The translations under genes were made by a program, and so were the position numbers. Source: an uncultured Chitinophaga sp. (GTDB lineage Bacteria > Bacteroidota > Bacteroidia > Chitinophagales > Chitinophagaceae). From it: DNA of 64,000 nucleotides. The notes under the pieces are model-generated. The model saw only the letters and a list, made by a program, of their open reading frames with translations, was not told where the DNA came from and did no database searches. Of the stretch, positions 20,387-29,059 are shown one piece after another; the first letter of the stretch is position 1; each line of letters starts with the position of its first letter. The stretch covers positions 310,001-374,000 of the forward strand of contig NZ_CABHOU010000025.1 of NCBI RefSeq assembly GCF_902168175.1, in the 5' to 3' direction.

Positions 20387-21186
20387 ATAGCTTTCAGTTG
20401 TTCCTTTAATGTATTGGCAAAGGCTTCAAATGCGGCCGGCGGGTTCTCCTGTTTCATGAAATGTTCTCCGATCAGGAAACCATCGAAGCCGGCACGTTTC
20501 AGCGCTACAATGCTTTCAATATCATTGATGCCGCTTTCGGCTACTTTATATTTATCGGAAGGTATTTCTTTGGCCAGCTCAAACGAACGGTTAATATCCA
20601 CCGTGAAGTTGGTGAGGTCGCGGTTGTTTACGCCCACCAGGTGCACCGATGGCGCTACCTTTTCCAACTGGGGCAAACTGTTTACTTCCAGCAGCACTTC
20701 CAGTCCAAGGTCTTCTGCGTATTTAGCGAGATGGGCCACTTCTTCCTTCGTTAAACATTCGGCGATCAGCAATACCACATCGGCACCAATAGCTTTGGCT
20801 TCGGCGATCTGGTACTCATCTATCACAAAATCTTTACGGAGAATAGGAATGCGGTTGATGGAGCGGGCCACCTGCAGGTCGTCTATAGAGCCACCGAAAT
20901 AAGGGCCGTCTGTAAGGACGGAGAGGCCCGATGCGCCAAAGCGGGAGTACGCACAGGTAACGTCTTTCACGCTAAACTTGTCGTTGATAATTCCCTTCGA
21001 TGGCGATTTACGCTTAAACTCGGCAATAATGCCTGTTTTATCCGGCATACGCAGGAACTCGCGCAGGGAGAAGGGACTGCACCTGTACAGGGGTGACAGG
21101 TTCAGGTCTTTAATGCTGCGCTGTTTTTTGCGCTCTTCCACTTCTACCCGTTTGGTTTCCACTATTTCCGATAAAATATTTTTCAT
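20383..21186 (-). CDS. trpC: Indole-3-glycerol phosphate synthase
   Basis: IIAEFKRKSPSKGIIN, GVNNRDLTNFTVDINRS, AESGI. Confidence 0.97.
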   Translation of the reverse strand: MKNILSEIVETKRVEVEERKKQRSIKDLNLSPLYRCSPFSLREFLRMPDKTGIIAEFKRKSPSKGIINDKFSVKDVTCAYSRFGASGLSVLTDGPYFGGSIDDLQVARSINRIPILRKDFVIDEYQIAEAKAIGADVVLLIAECLTKEEVAHLAKYAEDLGLEVLLEVNSLPQLEKVAPSVHLVGVNNRDLTNFTVDINRSFELAKEIPSDKYKVAESGINDIESIVALKRAGFDGFLIGEHFMKQENPPAAFEAFANTLKEQLKAI

Positions 21187-21196
21187 GCCCTAGAGT

Positions 21197-22189
21197 TTAT
21201 TGAAGACTGATCAATTTTTGGAACGATTGATATGCTTTGCCCGATTCCAGCGAAGTTACTGCCGCCTGGAAGCAGGATTCGTAATCGGCGTAAGTACCGA
21301 GGCAGTGAAGCCCCATGGCCGAATTGGCCAGCACAACAGAATTTTGCGCCCATGTACCTTCTCCTTTCAGCACTTTCACAAATATCTTCGCTGCTTCTTC
21401 GGTAGTGGCACCACCGTAAATATCCTGTGGCGTTACTTTCCGTTTACCCAGCGCTTCCGGTGTCCAGTTGTGTTCTCCTTTATTGGTAATCACTTTGGTA
21501 TCACCTGTAAGAGAAATCTCATCGTAGCCGTCGAGGCTGTGTACAATGGCAAAACGCTTGTCGGTTTGCTGGAAAAGATAGTTATAAATTCTGGCCATTT
21601 CAAGGCTGTACACGCCTATGAGCTGCGATTGGGCGAAAGCAGGGTTCACCAGCGGGCCCAGCATATTAAAGAAAGTGCGTACACCTAACTGTTTGCGGAT
21701 GCCGGCTACATTCTTCAATGCAGGATGAAACATTGGTGCGTGCAGGAAACAGATGCCTGCCTCTTCCAGTTCCTTTTGTAATGCACCCTGGTCGTTTTTA
21801 AACTTATAGCCTATCAACTCCATTACATTGGATGCGCCGCTTACAGAAGACACGCCATAGTTGCCATGTTTGGCCACCTTTCCACCGGCGCCTGCCACGA
21901 TAAAGCAGGAAAGGGTGGAAATATTAAAGGTGTTCTTCTGGTCGCCGCCGGTACCAACAATATCCAGCACGTCGTGACCATTAAGATCAACCGGCACACA
22001 CATTTCCAGCAGTGCATCGCGGAAACCGAGCAGTTCGTCGATCGTAATGCTGCGCATCAGGAAAACGGTCATGAAGGCCGCCAGCTCACTATCGTTGTAC
22101 AATCCTTTGGATATACCAGTCAGTATTTCTTTTGCCCCTTCGCGGGTAAAGGTTTTATGTTCGAAAAGGTAGTTAAGTATTTTTTTCAT
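21197..22189 (-). CDS. trpD: Anthranilate phosphoribosyltransferase
   Basis: DIVGTGGDQKNTFNIST, KHGNYGVSSVSGASNVME. Confidence 0.97.
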   Translation of the reverse strand: MKKILNYLFEHKTFTREGAKEILTGISKGLYNDSELAAFMTVFLMRSITIDELLGFRDALLEMCVPVDLNGHDVLDIVGTGGDQKNTFNISTLSCFIVAGAGGKVAKHGNYGVSSVSGASNVMELIGYKFKNDQGALQKELEEAGICFLHAPMFHPALKNVAGIRKQLGVRTFFNMLGPLVNPAFAQSQLIGVYSLEMARIYNYLFQQTDKRFAIVHSLDGYDEISLTGDTKVITNKGEHNWTPEALGKRKVTPQDIYGGATTEEAAKIFVKVLKGEGTWAQNSVVLANSAMGLHCLGTYADYESCFQAAVTSLESGKAYQSFQKLISLQ

Positions 22190-22225
22190 GTTGATGATGT
22201 TAGTGGTTGAGAAAAAAGGAAACTT

Positions 22226-22795
22226 CTATTTCTCCAGCCAGTTCCGCAAAATCTGCTCTCCTTTCGGTGTAAGCACACTTTCGGGATGGAACTGCACACC
22301 GCTTACATCATAAGTTTTGTGTTGCAGGGCCATTACAAAACCATTTGCATCGCGCGCGGTTACTTCCAGTTCGGCCGGTAGTGATTTTTCATCAACCACC
22401 CATGAATGATAACGACCCACTTCCAGTTCGTCGGGCAGGTTGTTAAACAGCCTTCCGCTGCGCGAGATAACATTTACAGGCGTAGCCACGCCATGATATA
22501 CTTCAGAAAGATTGATCAGTTTTCCGCCAAAGGCCTGGCCAATGGCCTGCTGACCAAGACATACACCAAATATAGATTTGGTGGCTGCGTATTCTTTGAT
22601 CAAAGGCAGCAGTAAACCTGCTTCCTCCGGAATGCCCGGGCCAGGCGAAAGAATGATCTTATCGTAGGCCTTCACGTCCTCCAGCTTGATCTTATCGTTA
22701 CGGTGCACGGTAACTTTACCGTTAATGATCTTTTCCACCAGGTGCACCAGGTTGTAGGTAAAAGAATCGTAGTTATCGAAAACGAGGATGTTCAT
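22226..22795 (-). CDS. trpG: Anthranilate synthase component II (glutamine amidotransferase)
   Basis: NYDSFTYNLVHLVE, FGVCLGQQAIGQAFGG, GVQFHPESVLTP. Confidence 0.95.
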   Translation of the reverse strand: MNILVFDNYDSFTYNLVHLVEKIINGKVTVHRNDKIKLEDVKAYDKIILSPGPGIPEEAGLLLPLIKEYAATKSIFGVCLGQQAIGQAFGGKLINLSEVYHGVATPVNVISRSGRLFNNLPDELEVGRYHSWVVDEKSLPAELEVTARDANGFVMALQHKTYDVSGVQFHPESVLTPKGEQILRNWLEK

Positions 22796-22797
22796 TG

Positions 22798-24207
22798 TCA
22801 GATGTTTTGAGCCTTGATAATGGCCTGTTTCAGTGCATTCAGTTTATTGTTTACTTCTTCCAGTTCGGAGGTGGCTACCGATTTGGCCACTACTCCTGCG
22901 CCTGCCTGGTAGTACAGCGTATTGTTTTTGCTCAGCATCGAACGGATCATGATAGCATGATTAAAATCGCCGTTAAATCCAACAAATCCTACGCAACCGC
23001 CATAGAAGCCACGCGAAGTGGGTTCATAACGGTCTATCAGTTCCATGGCCTTAAACTTGGGAGCGCCGGAAAGGGTGCCCGCAGGGAAGGTATCGGCCAG
23101 TATACTGAAAGGCGGGGTTTTACCGTCGATATCGCCGGTTACTTCGCTAACAAGGTGAATAACATGGGAATAAAAATGGATTTGCCTGTACGATGTTACT
23201 TCCACATTGGTAGCGTGGCGGCTCAGATCGTTGCGGGCAAGATCTACCAGCATTACGTGTTCCGCGTTCTCCTTCGGATCTTCCAGCAACTGCGCAGCGA
23301 GTTGTTTATCCTGCTCGTCGTTGCCTGTACGCCTGAACGTGCCGGCAATAGGGTGGATCACCGCTTTACCGTTACGCATGATCAACTGCGCTTCGGGCGA
23401 AGAGCCCATTAATTTATAGTCGCCGTAATCGAAGTAAAAAAGGTAGGGAGATGGGTTGATGGAGCGGAGGGCGCGGTATACATTAAACTCGTCGCCGGAA
23501 AATTGCTGGTTAAAGGAGCGGGACAGTACGATCTGGAAAACATCTCCGCGGAAGCAGTGTTCGCGGCCCTTTTCCACCATCTGTATGTATTGCTCCCCTG
23601 TCATATTACTCTTCTCTTCTCCAACCGGGGCAAAAGGATAAGCGGGGAAGTCTTTGATGCGGATCAGCGATTCGATCTGGTCAAATTCGCTCTCCACCCC
23701 GTCTATCGCGTTTTCGCATAAGTACATCTCATCCTTGAAGTGGTTAATGACGATCACATACTGGTAAAAACGATAGCGCATCAGTGGGATCGTATTACCG
23801 TTGGTTTCGCGCTTCTGGAATTTGATGGTTTCGAAAAACTGAACGGAATCGAACGTGCTGTAACCGTAAAGTCCTTCAGTAAAAGGCACGGGACTCTTTT
23901 CCGTAAAGGTGAAGCTTTGGAGGAAGTTATCCATTTCTTTCAAAACTTCCGCAGGGCTGTTCAATTGCCTGCGTTCCGGTTCCTTATTGGGGTACTTGAA
24001 CTCGAAAATATCCGTAGAGGTAACCTCAATGCCAGCAATGGGTTTGATGGCAATAAAAGAATAACTGTTTTCGCTGGCATGCGAGTCGGTGCTTTCCAGC
24101 AATATAGACCCGGGGAATTTATCCCTGATGCGCAGGTAAATACTTACCGGTGTATACACATCGGCCAGCATCTGTTTGAATTTCGTCCGTACCTGAATCT
24201 GTTTCAT
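22798..24207 (-). CDS. trpE: Anthranilate synthase component I
   Basis: Chorismate-binding motifs HPIAGTFRRTG, LVDLARNDLSRHA, FPAGTLSGAPKFKAMELI. Confidence 0.96.
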   Translation of the reverse strand: MKQIQVRTKFKQMLADVYTPVSIYLRIRDKFPGSILLESTDSHASENSYSFIAIKPIAGIEVTSTDIFEFKYPNKEPERRQLNSPAEVLKEMDNFLQSFTFTEKSPVPFTEGLYGYSTFDSVQFFETIKFQKRETNGNTIPLMRYRFYQYVIVINHFKDEMYLCENAIDGVESEFDQIESLIRIKDFPAYPFAPVGEEKSNMTGEQYIQMVEKGREHCFRGDVFQIVLSRSFNQQFSGDEFNVYRALRSINPSPYLFYFDYGDYKLMGSSPEAQLIMRNGKAVIHPIAGTFRRTGNDEQDKQLAAQLLEDPKENAEHVMLVDLARNDLSRHATNVEVTSYRQIHFYSHVIHLVSEVTGDIDGKTPPFSILADTFPAGTLSGAPKFKAMELIDRYEPTSRGFYGGCVGFVGFNGDFNHAIMIRSMLSKNNTLYYQAGAGVVAKSVATSELEEVNNKLNALKQAIIKAQNI

Positions 24208-24233
24208 GATGGAACTCAGTGTATGCTTTTGTA

Positions 24234-24250
24234 CCGGGCGTTTAGCCCGG
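24234..24250. other. 6-bp GC hairpin between the trp attenuator and trpE start
   Basis: ccgggc-gttta-gcccgg. Confidence 0.5.
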
Positions 24251-24308
24251 GGATGGCTGAATAATACTTTCGGATATCCTGCTTCTTTCTCCGTTCCGGA
24301 ACCGGCCT

Positions 24309-24343
24309 AAAAAGCAGAAGGCCCGCTGTGTACAGCGAGCCTT
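24309..24343 (-). terminator. trp operon attenuator terminator
   Basis: Minus strand AAGGCTCGCTG-TACA-CAGCGGGCCTT (11 bp, one G-U) then CTGCTTTTT. Confidence 0.88.
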
Positions 24344-24372
24344 CAAATATTTGTAATACAAACATGGCACTG

Positions 24373-24432
24373 TTACACAGCGTAAGCTCTGGAAACGTGC
24401 CACCAATATTTGTATGTGAAAGTCTTTGTCAT
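24373..24432 (-). CDS. trpL: trp leader peptide MTKTFTYKYWWHVSRAYAV (19 aa) with tandem Trp codons
   Basis: atg aca aag act ttc aca tac aaa tat tgg tgg cac gtt tcc aga gct tac gct gtg taa, immediately upstream of an intrinsic terminator and trpE. Confidence 0.88.
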   Translation of the reverse strand: MTKTFTYKYWWHVSRAYAV

Positions 24433-24440
24433 ATCGGGAA

Positions 24441-24472
24441 CAAATATGCAAGGAAATCCGCACAATTACAAA
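24441..24472 (-). promoter_or_regulatory. Internal trp promoter, Bacteroidota sigma-ABfr type
   Basis: -33 TTTG (24469-24472), exactly 20 nt, -7 CATATTTG (24441-24448; consensus TAnnTTTG), 8 nt upstream of the trpL ATG. Confidence 0.7.
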
Positions 24473-24478
24473 TTTATT

Positions 24479-25615
24479 TTAAAGCACGCCTTTTGTACTC
24501 GGAAGCTGCATATTATCGGGGTTGCGCTTCACTGCCATTTTGATTGCCTTGGCAAAGGTTTTGAAGATGGCCTCTATTTTATGATGCTCGTTATCTCCCT
24601 CTGCCTTGATGTTCAGATTGGCCCGGGCCGCGTCGGAGAAGGATTTAAAGAAGTGGAAGAACATCTCTGTAGGCATCTCTCCTATCTTCTCTCTCTTAAA
24701 CTCCGCGTCCCAAACAATCCAGTTACGACCGCCGAAGTCGATGGCTACCTGGGCCAGGCAGTCGTCCATAGGCAGGCAGAAGCCGTATCGTTCTATCCCT
24801 CTTTTATCGGCCAAAGCGGTACCAATGGCCTCGCCCAGTGCAATACCGGTATCTTCTATGGTGTGGTGTTCATCTATATGCAGGTCGCCTTTTGCCTGTA
24901 TGTCCAGGTCAATACTGCCGTGGCGGGCAATCTGGTCGAGCATATGATCAAAGAAATGTAAACCTGTGCTGATATTGGCTTTGCCGGTGCCGTCGAGGTT
25001 TAATTTAATGCGGATATCGGTTTCTTTGGTGGTACGTACATGTTCCACCTGGCGTAAACCTACTTTCAGGAATTCGTAGATCTTAGCCCAGTCGGTGGTT
25101 TCAAGTGCTACCACTTCCTGTAGTTTAGCCGCATCTCCACTCACTTCCGCAGCGCCCAGGGAGCTGTCTTCTTTCATCCAGATGGCTTTGGCGCCCAGGT
25201 TCTGGGCCAGTTGCACATCGGTAATACGGTCGCCTATCACGAAGCTGTTCGCCAGGTCGTACGTGCCGTCCATATACTTCGTAAGCATGCCGGTACCGGG
25301 TTTGCGGGTAGGTTTGTTTTCGGCAGGCAAACTACAATCGATGCAGATATCAGAAAACACTACGCCTTCACCTTCAAATGAACGCAGGATGTGGTTTTGT
25401 GCGGGCCAGAAAGTATCTTCTGGAAAAGACGCCGTGCCCATACCATCCTGGTTGCTCACCATTACCAGCACATAATCCAGTTCTGCAGCTATCTTCCCGA
25501 GGTAAGTAAATGCTTTGGGATAAAACTCCACCTTGTCCAGACTGTCGATCTGGTACGTTGGTGGTTTTTCTTTGATCATGGTGCCGTCGCGGTCTATGAA
25601 CAGTATTCTTTTCAT
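24479..25615 (-). CDS. hisB: Bifunctional histidinol-phosphatase / imidazoleglycerol-phosphate dehydratase
   Basis: N-terminal [18 protein letters not shown]-terminal [16 protein letters not shown] and [16 protein letters not shown]. Confidence 0.97.
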   Translation of the reverse strand: MKRILFIDRDGTMIKEKPPTYQIDSLDKVEFYPKAFTYLGKIAAELDYVLVMVSNQDGMGTASFPEDTFWPAQNHILRSFEGEGVVFSDICIDCSLPAENKPTRKPGTGMLTKYMDGTYDLANSFVIGDRITDVQLAQNLGAKAIWMKEDSSLGAAEVSGDAAKLQEVVALETTDWAKIYEFLKVGLRQVEHVRTTKETDIRIKLNLDGTGKANISTGLHFFDHMLDQIARHGSIDLDIQAKGDLHIDEHHTIEDTGIALGEAIGTALADKRGIERYGFCLPMDDCLAQVAIDFGGRNWIVWDAEFKREKIGEMPTEMFFHFFKSFSDAARANLNIKAEGDNEHHKIEAIFKTFAKAIKMAVKRNPDNMQLPSTKGVL

Positions 25616-26652
25616 GCTTGTAATGCGTTTAACAGTTTAACGTTTTCTTCCGGTGTACCTACGGTAATACGCAGGCAGCCTGCACACAGTTCTACTTTGG
25701 AGCGGTCGCGCACAATAATGCCCTGTTCTACCAGCTTATTATACAATCCTTTCGCATCCACGGTTTTGGCCAGTACGAAGTTGGCGTCGCTGGGGTATAT
25801 TTTTGTTACCACGGGCAGTTTGGCCAAACCTGCTACCAGCTTCTCGCGCTCGTCCACTGTTTCTTTAATCCAAACATTCACACGCTCCATATTCTCAAGT
25901 GCTTCCAGCACTAAGTCCTGTGAAGCCTGGTTGATATTATAAGGTGGTTTGATCTTGTTCATCACATCGATGATCGGCTCGCCCGCAAAGGCCATCCCTA
26001 CACGTAAAGCTGCGAGTCCCCATGCCTTCGACAGTGTTTGTAACACTACCAGGTTAGGATATTCTGTCAGTTCCTGTATAAATGTTTTTTGTTTGGCGAA
26101 GTTGATGTAAGCTTCGTCGATTACCACCACACCATCGAAGTTGTTCAGCACCATTTCAATATCCACGCGGTTAATGGAGTTACCGGTAGGGTTATTGGGC
26201 GAGCAGATAAAGATAAGTTTGGTATTGGCGTCGATGGCTTCTTCGAGGGCGGGGAGGTCTAACTGGAAATCTTCGGTGAGGCTTACTTTACGGATAACGG
26301 TGTCGTTAATGTTGGCACTTACTTCGTACATGCCGTAGGTAGGCGGACAAAGCACCACGTTATCGATGCCGGGGCGGCAGAAGGCGCGGTAGAGTACATC
26401 TATACATTCATCGCTGCCATTACCGAGGAAGATGTTTTGTGGCGGCACGCCTTTTATATCGGCCAGCTTGTATTTGATCTTCCATTGCATGGGATCGGGA
26501 TAACGATTGTAATCCTTTTCCAGTGGAGAGCCGAAGCTGTTTTCGTTAGCGTCCAGGAAAACGCCGGCTTCTCCTTTAAACTCATCTCTTGCGGATGAAT
26601 AAGGCACCAGCCTTTTAATATTATCGCGGAGTAAATTATTTAAGTCGAACAT
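25612..26652 (-). CDS. hisC: Histidinol-phosphate aminotransferase
   Basis: [30 protein letters not shown]. Confidence 0.97.
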   Translation of the reverse strand: MFDLNNLLRDNIKRLVPYSSARDEFKGEAGVFLDANENSFGSPLEKDYNRYPDPMQWKIKYKLADIKGVPPQNIFLGNGSDECIDVLYRAFCRPGIDNVVLCPPTYGMYEVSANINDTVIRKVSLTEDFQLDLPALEEAIDANTKLIFICSPNNPTGNSINRVDIEMVLNNFDGVVVIDEAYINFAKQKTFIQELTEYPNLVVLQTLSKAWGLAALRVGMAFAGEPIIDVMNKIKPPYNINQASQDLVLEALENMERVNVWIKETVDEREKLVAGLAKLPVVTKIYPSDANFVLAKTVDAKGLYNKLVEQGIIVRDRSKVELCAGCLRITVGTPEENVKLLNALQA

Positions 26653-26663
26653 GATTCAGTACA

Positions 26664-27947
26664 TTAATTGTTGATTGCTTTTAAACGAACAGTAACGGCC
26701 AGTTTATGTGCATCCAGCCCTTCTGCCGCGGCCATGGTTTCTATCACCGGCCCAAGTTTTTGTAACCCTTCGCGGCTCAGTCGCTGGAACGTGATCTTTT
26801 TCACAAAGCTATCGAGCGATACACCACTGTACGCAGTGGCATAACCGTTGGTAGGTAAAGTATGGTTGGTGCCCGAAGCGTAGTCGCCTGCACTTTCAGG
26901 AGAATAATTACCGAGGAATACAGAACCTGCATTTACCACCCGGGCTGCAATAGCTTCGTCGTCCTTACAGGCCACGATCAGATGTTCCGGCGCATAAGCG
27001 TTCAGCAGCTCCATCGCATCGTCGAGGTTTTTCACCAGCAACAGTTTACTGTTATTCAGCGCCTGTTCCGCAATATCGCGGCGGGGCAGTTCTTTCAGCT
27101 GTGCTTCCACAGCCGCCTGCACATCAGCGATCACTTTTTCCGAAGTGGTTACCAGCACTACCTGGCTATCCGGACCATGCTCCGCCTGCGATAACAGGTC
27201 GGCTGCCACAAATTCAGGTACACAGGTATCGTCGGCCAGCACGGCAACTTCCGAAGGACCAGCAGGCATATCGATCGCTAACCCGGCTTTGCTTACCAGT
27301 TGTTTTGCGCAGGTAACGTACTGGTTACCCGGACCAAACACCTTGTACACCCGTGGCACGCTTTCGGTACCATAAGCCATAGCGCCTATTGCCTGTACAC
27401 CGCCTATCTTAAATACACGGGTGATACCAACGAGTTGTGCGGTGTAAAGAATTGCAGGGTGAATACCATCTTTACCGGCAGGGGAACAAAGCACAATTTC
27501 TTTACAACCCGCCAGCTTAGCCGGTATACCCAGCATTAAGATGGTGGAGAACAAAGGTGCAGAGCCACCCGGAATGTACAAGCCTACCTTTTCGATGGCA
27601 GTGGCGCGGCGCCAGCATTGTACACCGGGCATGGTTTCTACCACGGTTGTTTGTTCCTGTTGCTGTTGATGGAATACTTCGATATTACTTTTAGCCTGTT
27701 GTATAGCAGCTTTCAGCTCGTTGCTCACCTCAGCGGCAGCGGCAGCAAATTCAGCTTCACTTACACTGATATCTCCCAGTTCGGCCTTATCGAACTGCAG
27801 TGCAAATTTGCGTACAGCTACGTCTCCGTTGGCTTTCACCTCTTCAAGTATAGCGGCCACCCTGGCTTCCAGGTCGCGCGTATCAAATGCGGGCCTTTGC
27901 AGTAACTGGTTCCAGGTGCTTTTTTCCGGGTAACGGATATATTGCAT
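26664..27947 (-). CDS. hisD: Histidinol dehydrogenase
   Basis: GLYIPGGSAPLFSTILMLGIPA, DMPAGPSEVAVLAD, GDYASGTNHTLPT. Confidence 0.98.
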   Translation of the reverse strand: MQYIRYPEKSTWNQLLQRPAFDTRDLEARVAAILEEVKANGDVAVRKFALQFDKAELGDISVSEAEFAAAAAEVSNELKAAIQQAKSNIEVFHQQQQEQTTVVETMPGVQCWRRATAIEKVGLYIPGGSAPLFSTILMLGIPAKLAGCKEIVLCSPAGKDGIHPAILYTAQLVGITRVFKIGGVQAIGAMAYGTESVPRVYKVFGPGNQYVTCAKQLVSKAGLAIDMPAGPSEVAVLADDTCVPEFVAADLLSQAEHGPDSQVVLVTTSEKVIADVQAAVEAQLKELPRRDIAEQALNNSKLLLVKNLDDAMELLNAYAPEHLIVACKDDEAIAARVVNAGSVFLGNYSPESAGDYASGTNHTLPTNGYATAYSGVSLDSFVKKITFQRLSREGLQKLGPVIETMAAAEGLDAHKLAVTVRLKAINN

Positions 27948-27958
27948 CGCTTTAATTT

Positions 27959-28816
27959 TTAAATCACCATTTTTTCGATCGGCACTACTAAAATGCCTTG
28001 TGCGCCGGCGGCTTTCAGGCTTTCGATAATGTCCCAGAAGTCGTTTTCGTTCAGTACAGAATGTACAGAGCTCCAGCCTTCTTCGGCCAGTGGCAGTACG
28101 GTAGGACTTTTCATACCGGGCAGCAGGCTGATAATCTTAGCCAGGTTATCGTTAGGGGCATTCAGCAATACGTATTTATTGTTCTTCGCCTTCTTAACAG
28201 CTTTAATGCGGAACAGCAGTTTGTCCAGGATCTGGGTTTGTTCTGCCGTCAGTTTTTTATTGGCGATCAGTACTGCTTCCGATTTCAGGATGGTTTCTAC
28301 TTCCTTCAAACCATTCATGAATAAAGTAGAACCGCTGCTTACGAGGTCGCATATAGCATCGGCCAAACCAATACCGGGTGCAATTTCAACCGAACCGCTG
28401 ATCTCGTGAATTTCCGCCTTAATGTTATTTTTATCAAGGAACTGACCGAGTATTACGGGGTAACTGGTAGCAATGCGCATATTCTGCATATCGCTTACCG
28501 TGTTGTACTCCATTGTTTTGGGAACGGCCATTGATAAACGGCATTTACCAAAACCCAGTTTCTCGATCGCATCTACCGGGCGGTTTTTCTCCAGCACAAC
28601 GTTTTCGCCAACGATACCGATATCGGCTACGCCATCTTCCACGTATTGCGGAATATCATCATCGCGCAGGAAAAATAGTTCCAGTGGAAAGTTGCTGGCT
28701 TCTGTTTTCAATTTGTTAACACCGTTGTTCATATCAATTCCGCATTCCTTCAGCAGTTTGATAGAATCGTCGTGTAAACGGCCTGATTTCTGGATCGCAA
28801 TTCTAAGTTTTTGCAT
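27959..28816 (-). CDS. hisG: ATP phosphoribosyltransferase, long form with C-terminal regulatory domain
   Basis: LRIAIQKSGRLHDDSIKLL, ADIGIVGENVV, DLVSSGSTLFMNGLKEVE; no hisZ seen nearby. Confidence 0.97.
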   Translation of the reverse strand: MQKLRIAIQKSGRLHDDSIKLLKECGIDMNNGVNKLKTEASNFPLELFFLRDDDIPQYVEDGVADIGIVGENVVLEKNRPVDAIEKLGFGKCRLSMAVPKTMEYNTVSDMQNMRIATSYPVILGQFLDKNNIKAEIHEISGSVEIAPGIGLADAICDLVSSGSTLFMNGLKEVETILKSEAVLIANKKLTAEQTQILDKLLFRIKAVKKAKNNKYVLLNAPNDNLAKIISLLPGMKSPTVLPLAEEGWSSVHSVLNENDFWDIIESLKAAGAQGILVVPIEKMVI

Positions 28817-28853
28817 TGTATCTGTTTTTGGCCGGCTCCCGGCAGCCTTAAAT

Positions 28854-28885
28854 AAAAAAAGGCCTACCGGAACCGGTAAGCCTTT
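28854..28885 (-). terminator. his operon attenuator terminator
   Basis: Minus strand AAAGGCTTACCG-GTTC-CGGTAGGCCTTTTTTT, 11-12 bp stem and seven T. Confidence 0.9.
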
Positions 28886-28918
28886 GATGATGTTTTTATA
28901 TCTTTTAAGTACATAAAA

Positions 28919-28981
28919 TCATCCCAGCCCACCGCTCTGGTAAGTATGATGATGATGTGTATGTACGTTGTTATTTTTCAT
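28919..28981 (-). CDS. hisL: his leader peptide MKNNNVHTHHHHTYQSGGLG (20 aa) with five His in six codons
   Basis: atg aaa aat aac aac gta cat aca cat cat cat cat act tac cag agc ggt ggg ctg gga tga upstream of an intrinsic terminator and hisG. Confidence 0.92.
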   Translation of the reverse strand: MKNNNVHTHHHHTYQSGGLG

Positions 28982-28989
28982 TTCGGGTA

Positions 28990-29020
28990 CAAAAGTAACA
29001 AGTATTATGGAAAATGCAAC
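28990..29020 (-). promoter_or_regulatory. his operon promoter, Bacteroidota type
   Basis: -7 TACTTTTG (28990-28997, full match to TAnnTTTG); -33-like GTTG 19 nt upstream; -7 box ends 8 nt before the hisL ATG. Confidence 0.7.
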
Positions 29021-29059
29021 TATTTTTTTCCAAATGCCTGCACCGCCTTGGATTTGGTG

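Noticed and set aside
23740-24264. 174-aa plus-strand ORF antisense to trpE and crossing the trp leader
   Set aside because: Overlaps trpE and the attenuator on the other strand; no motif support
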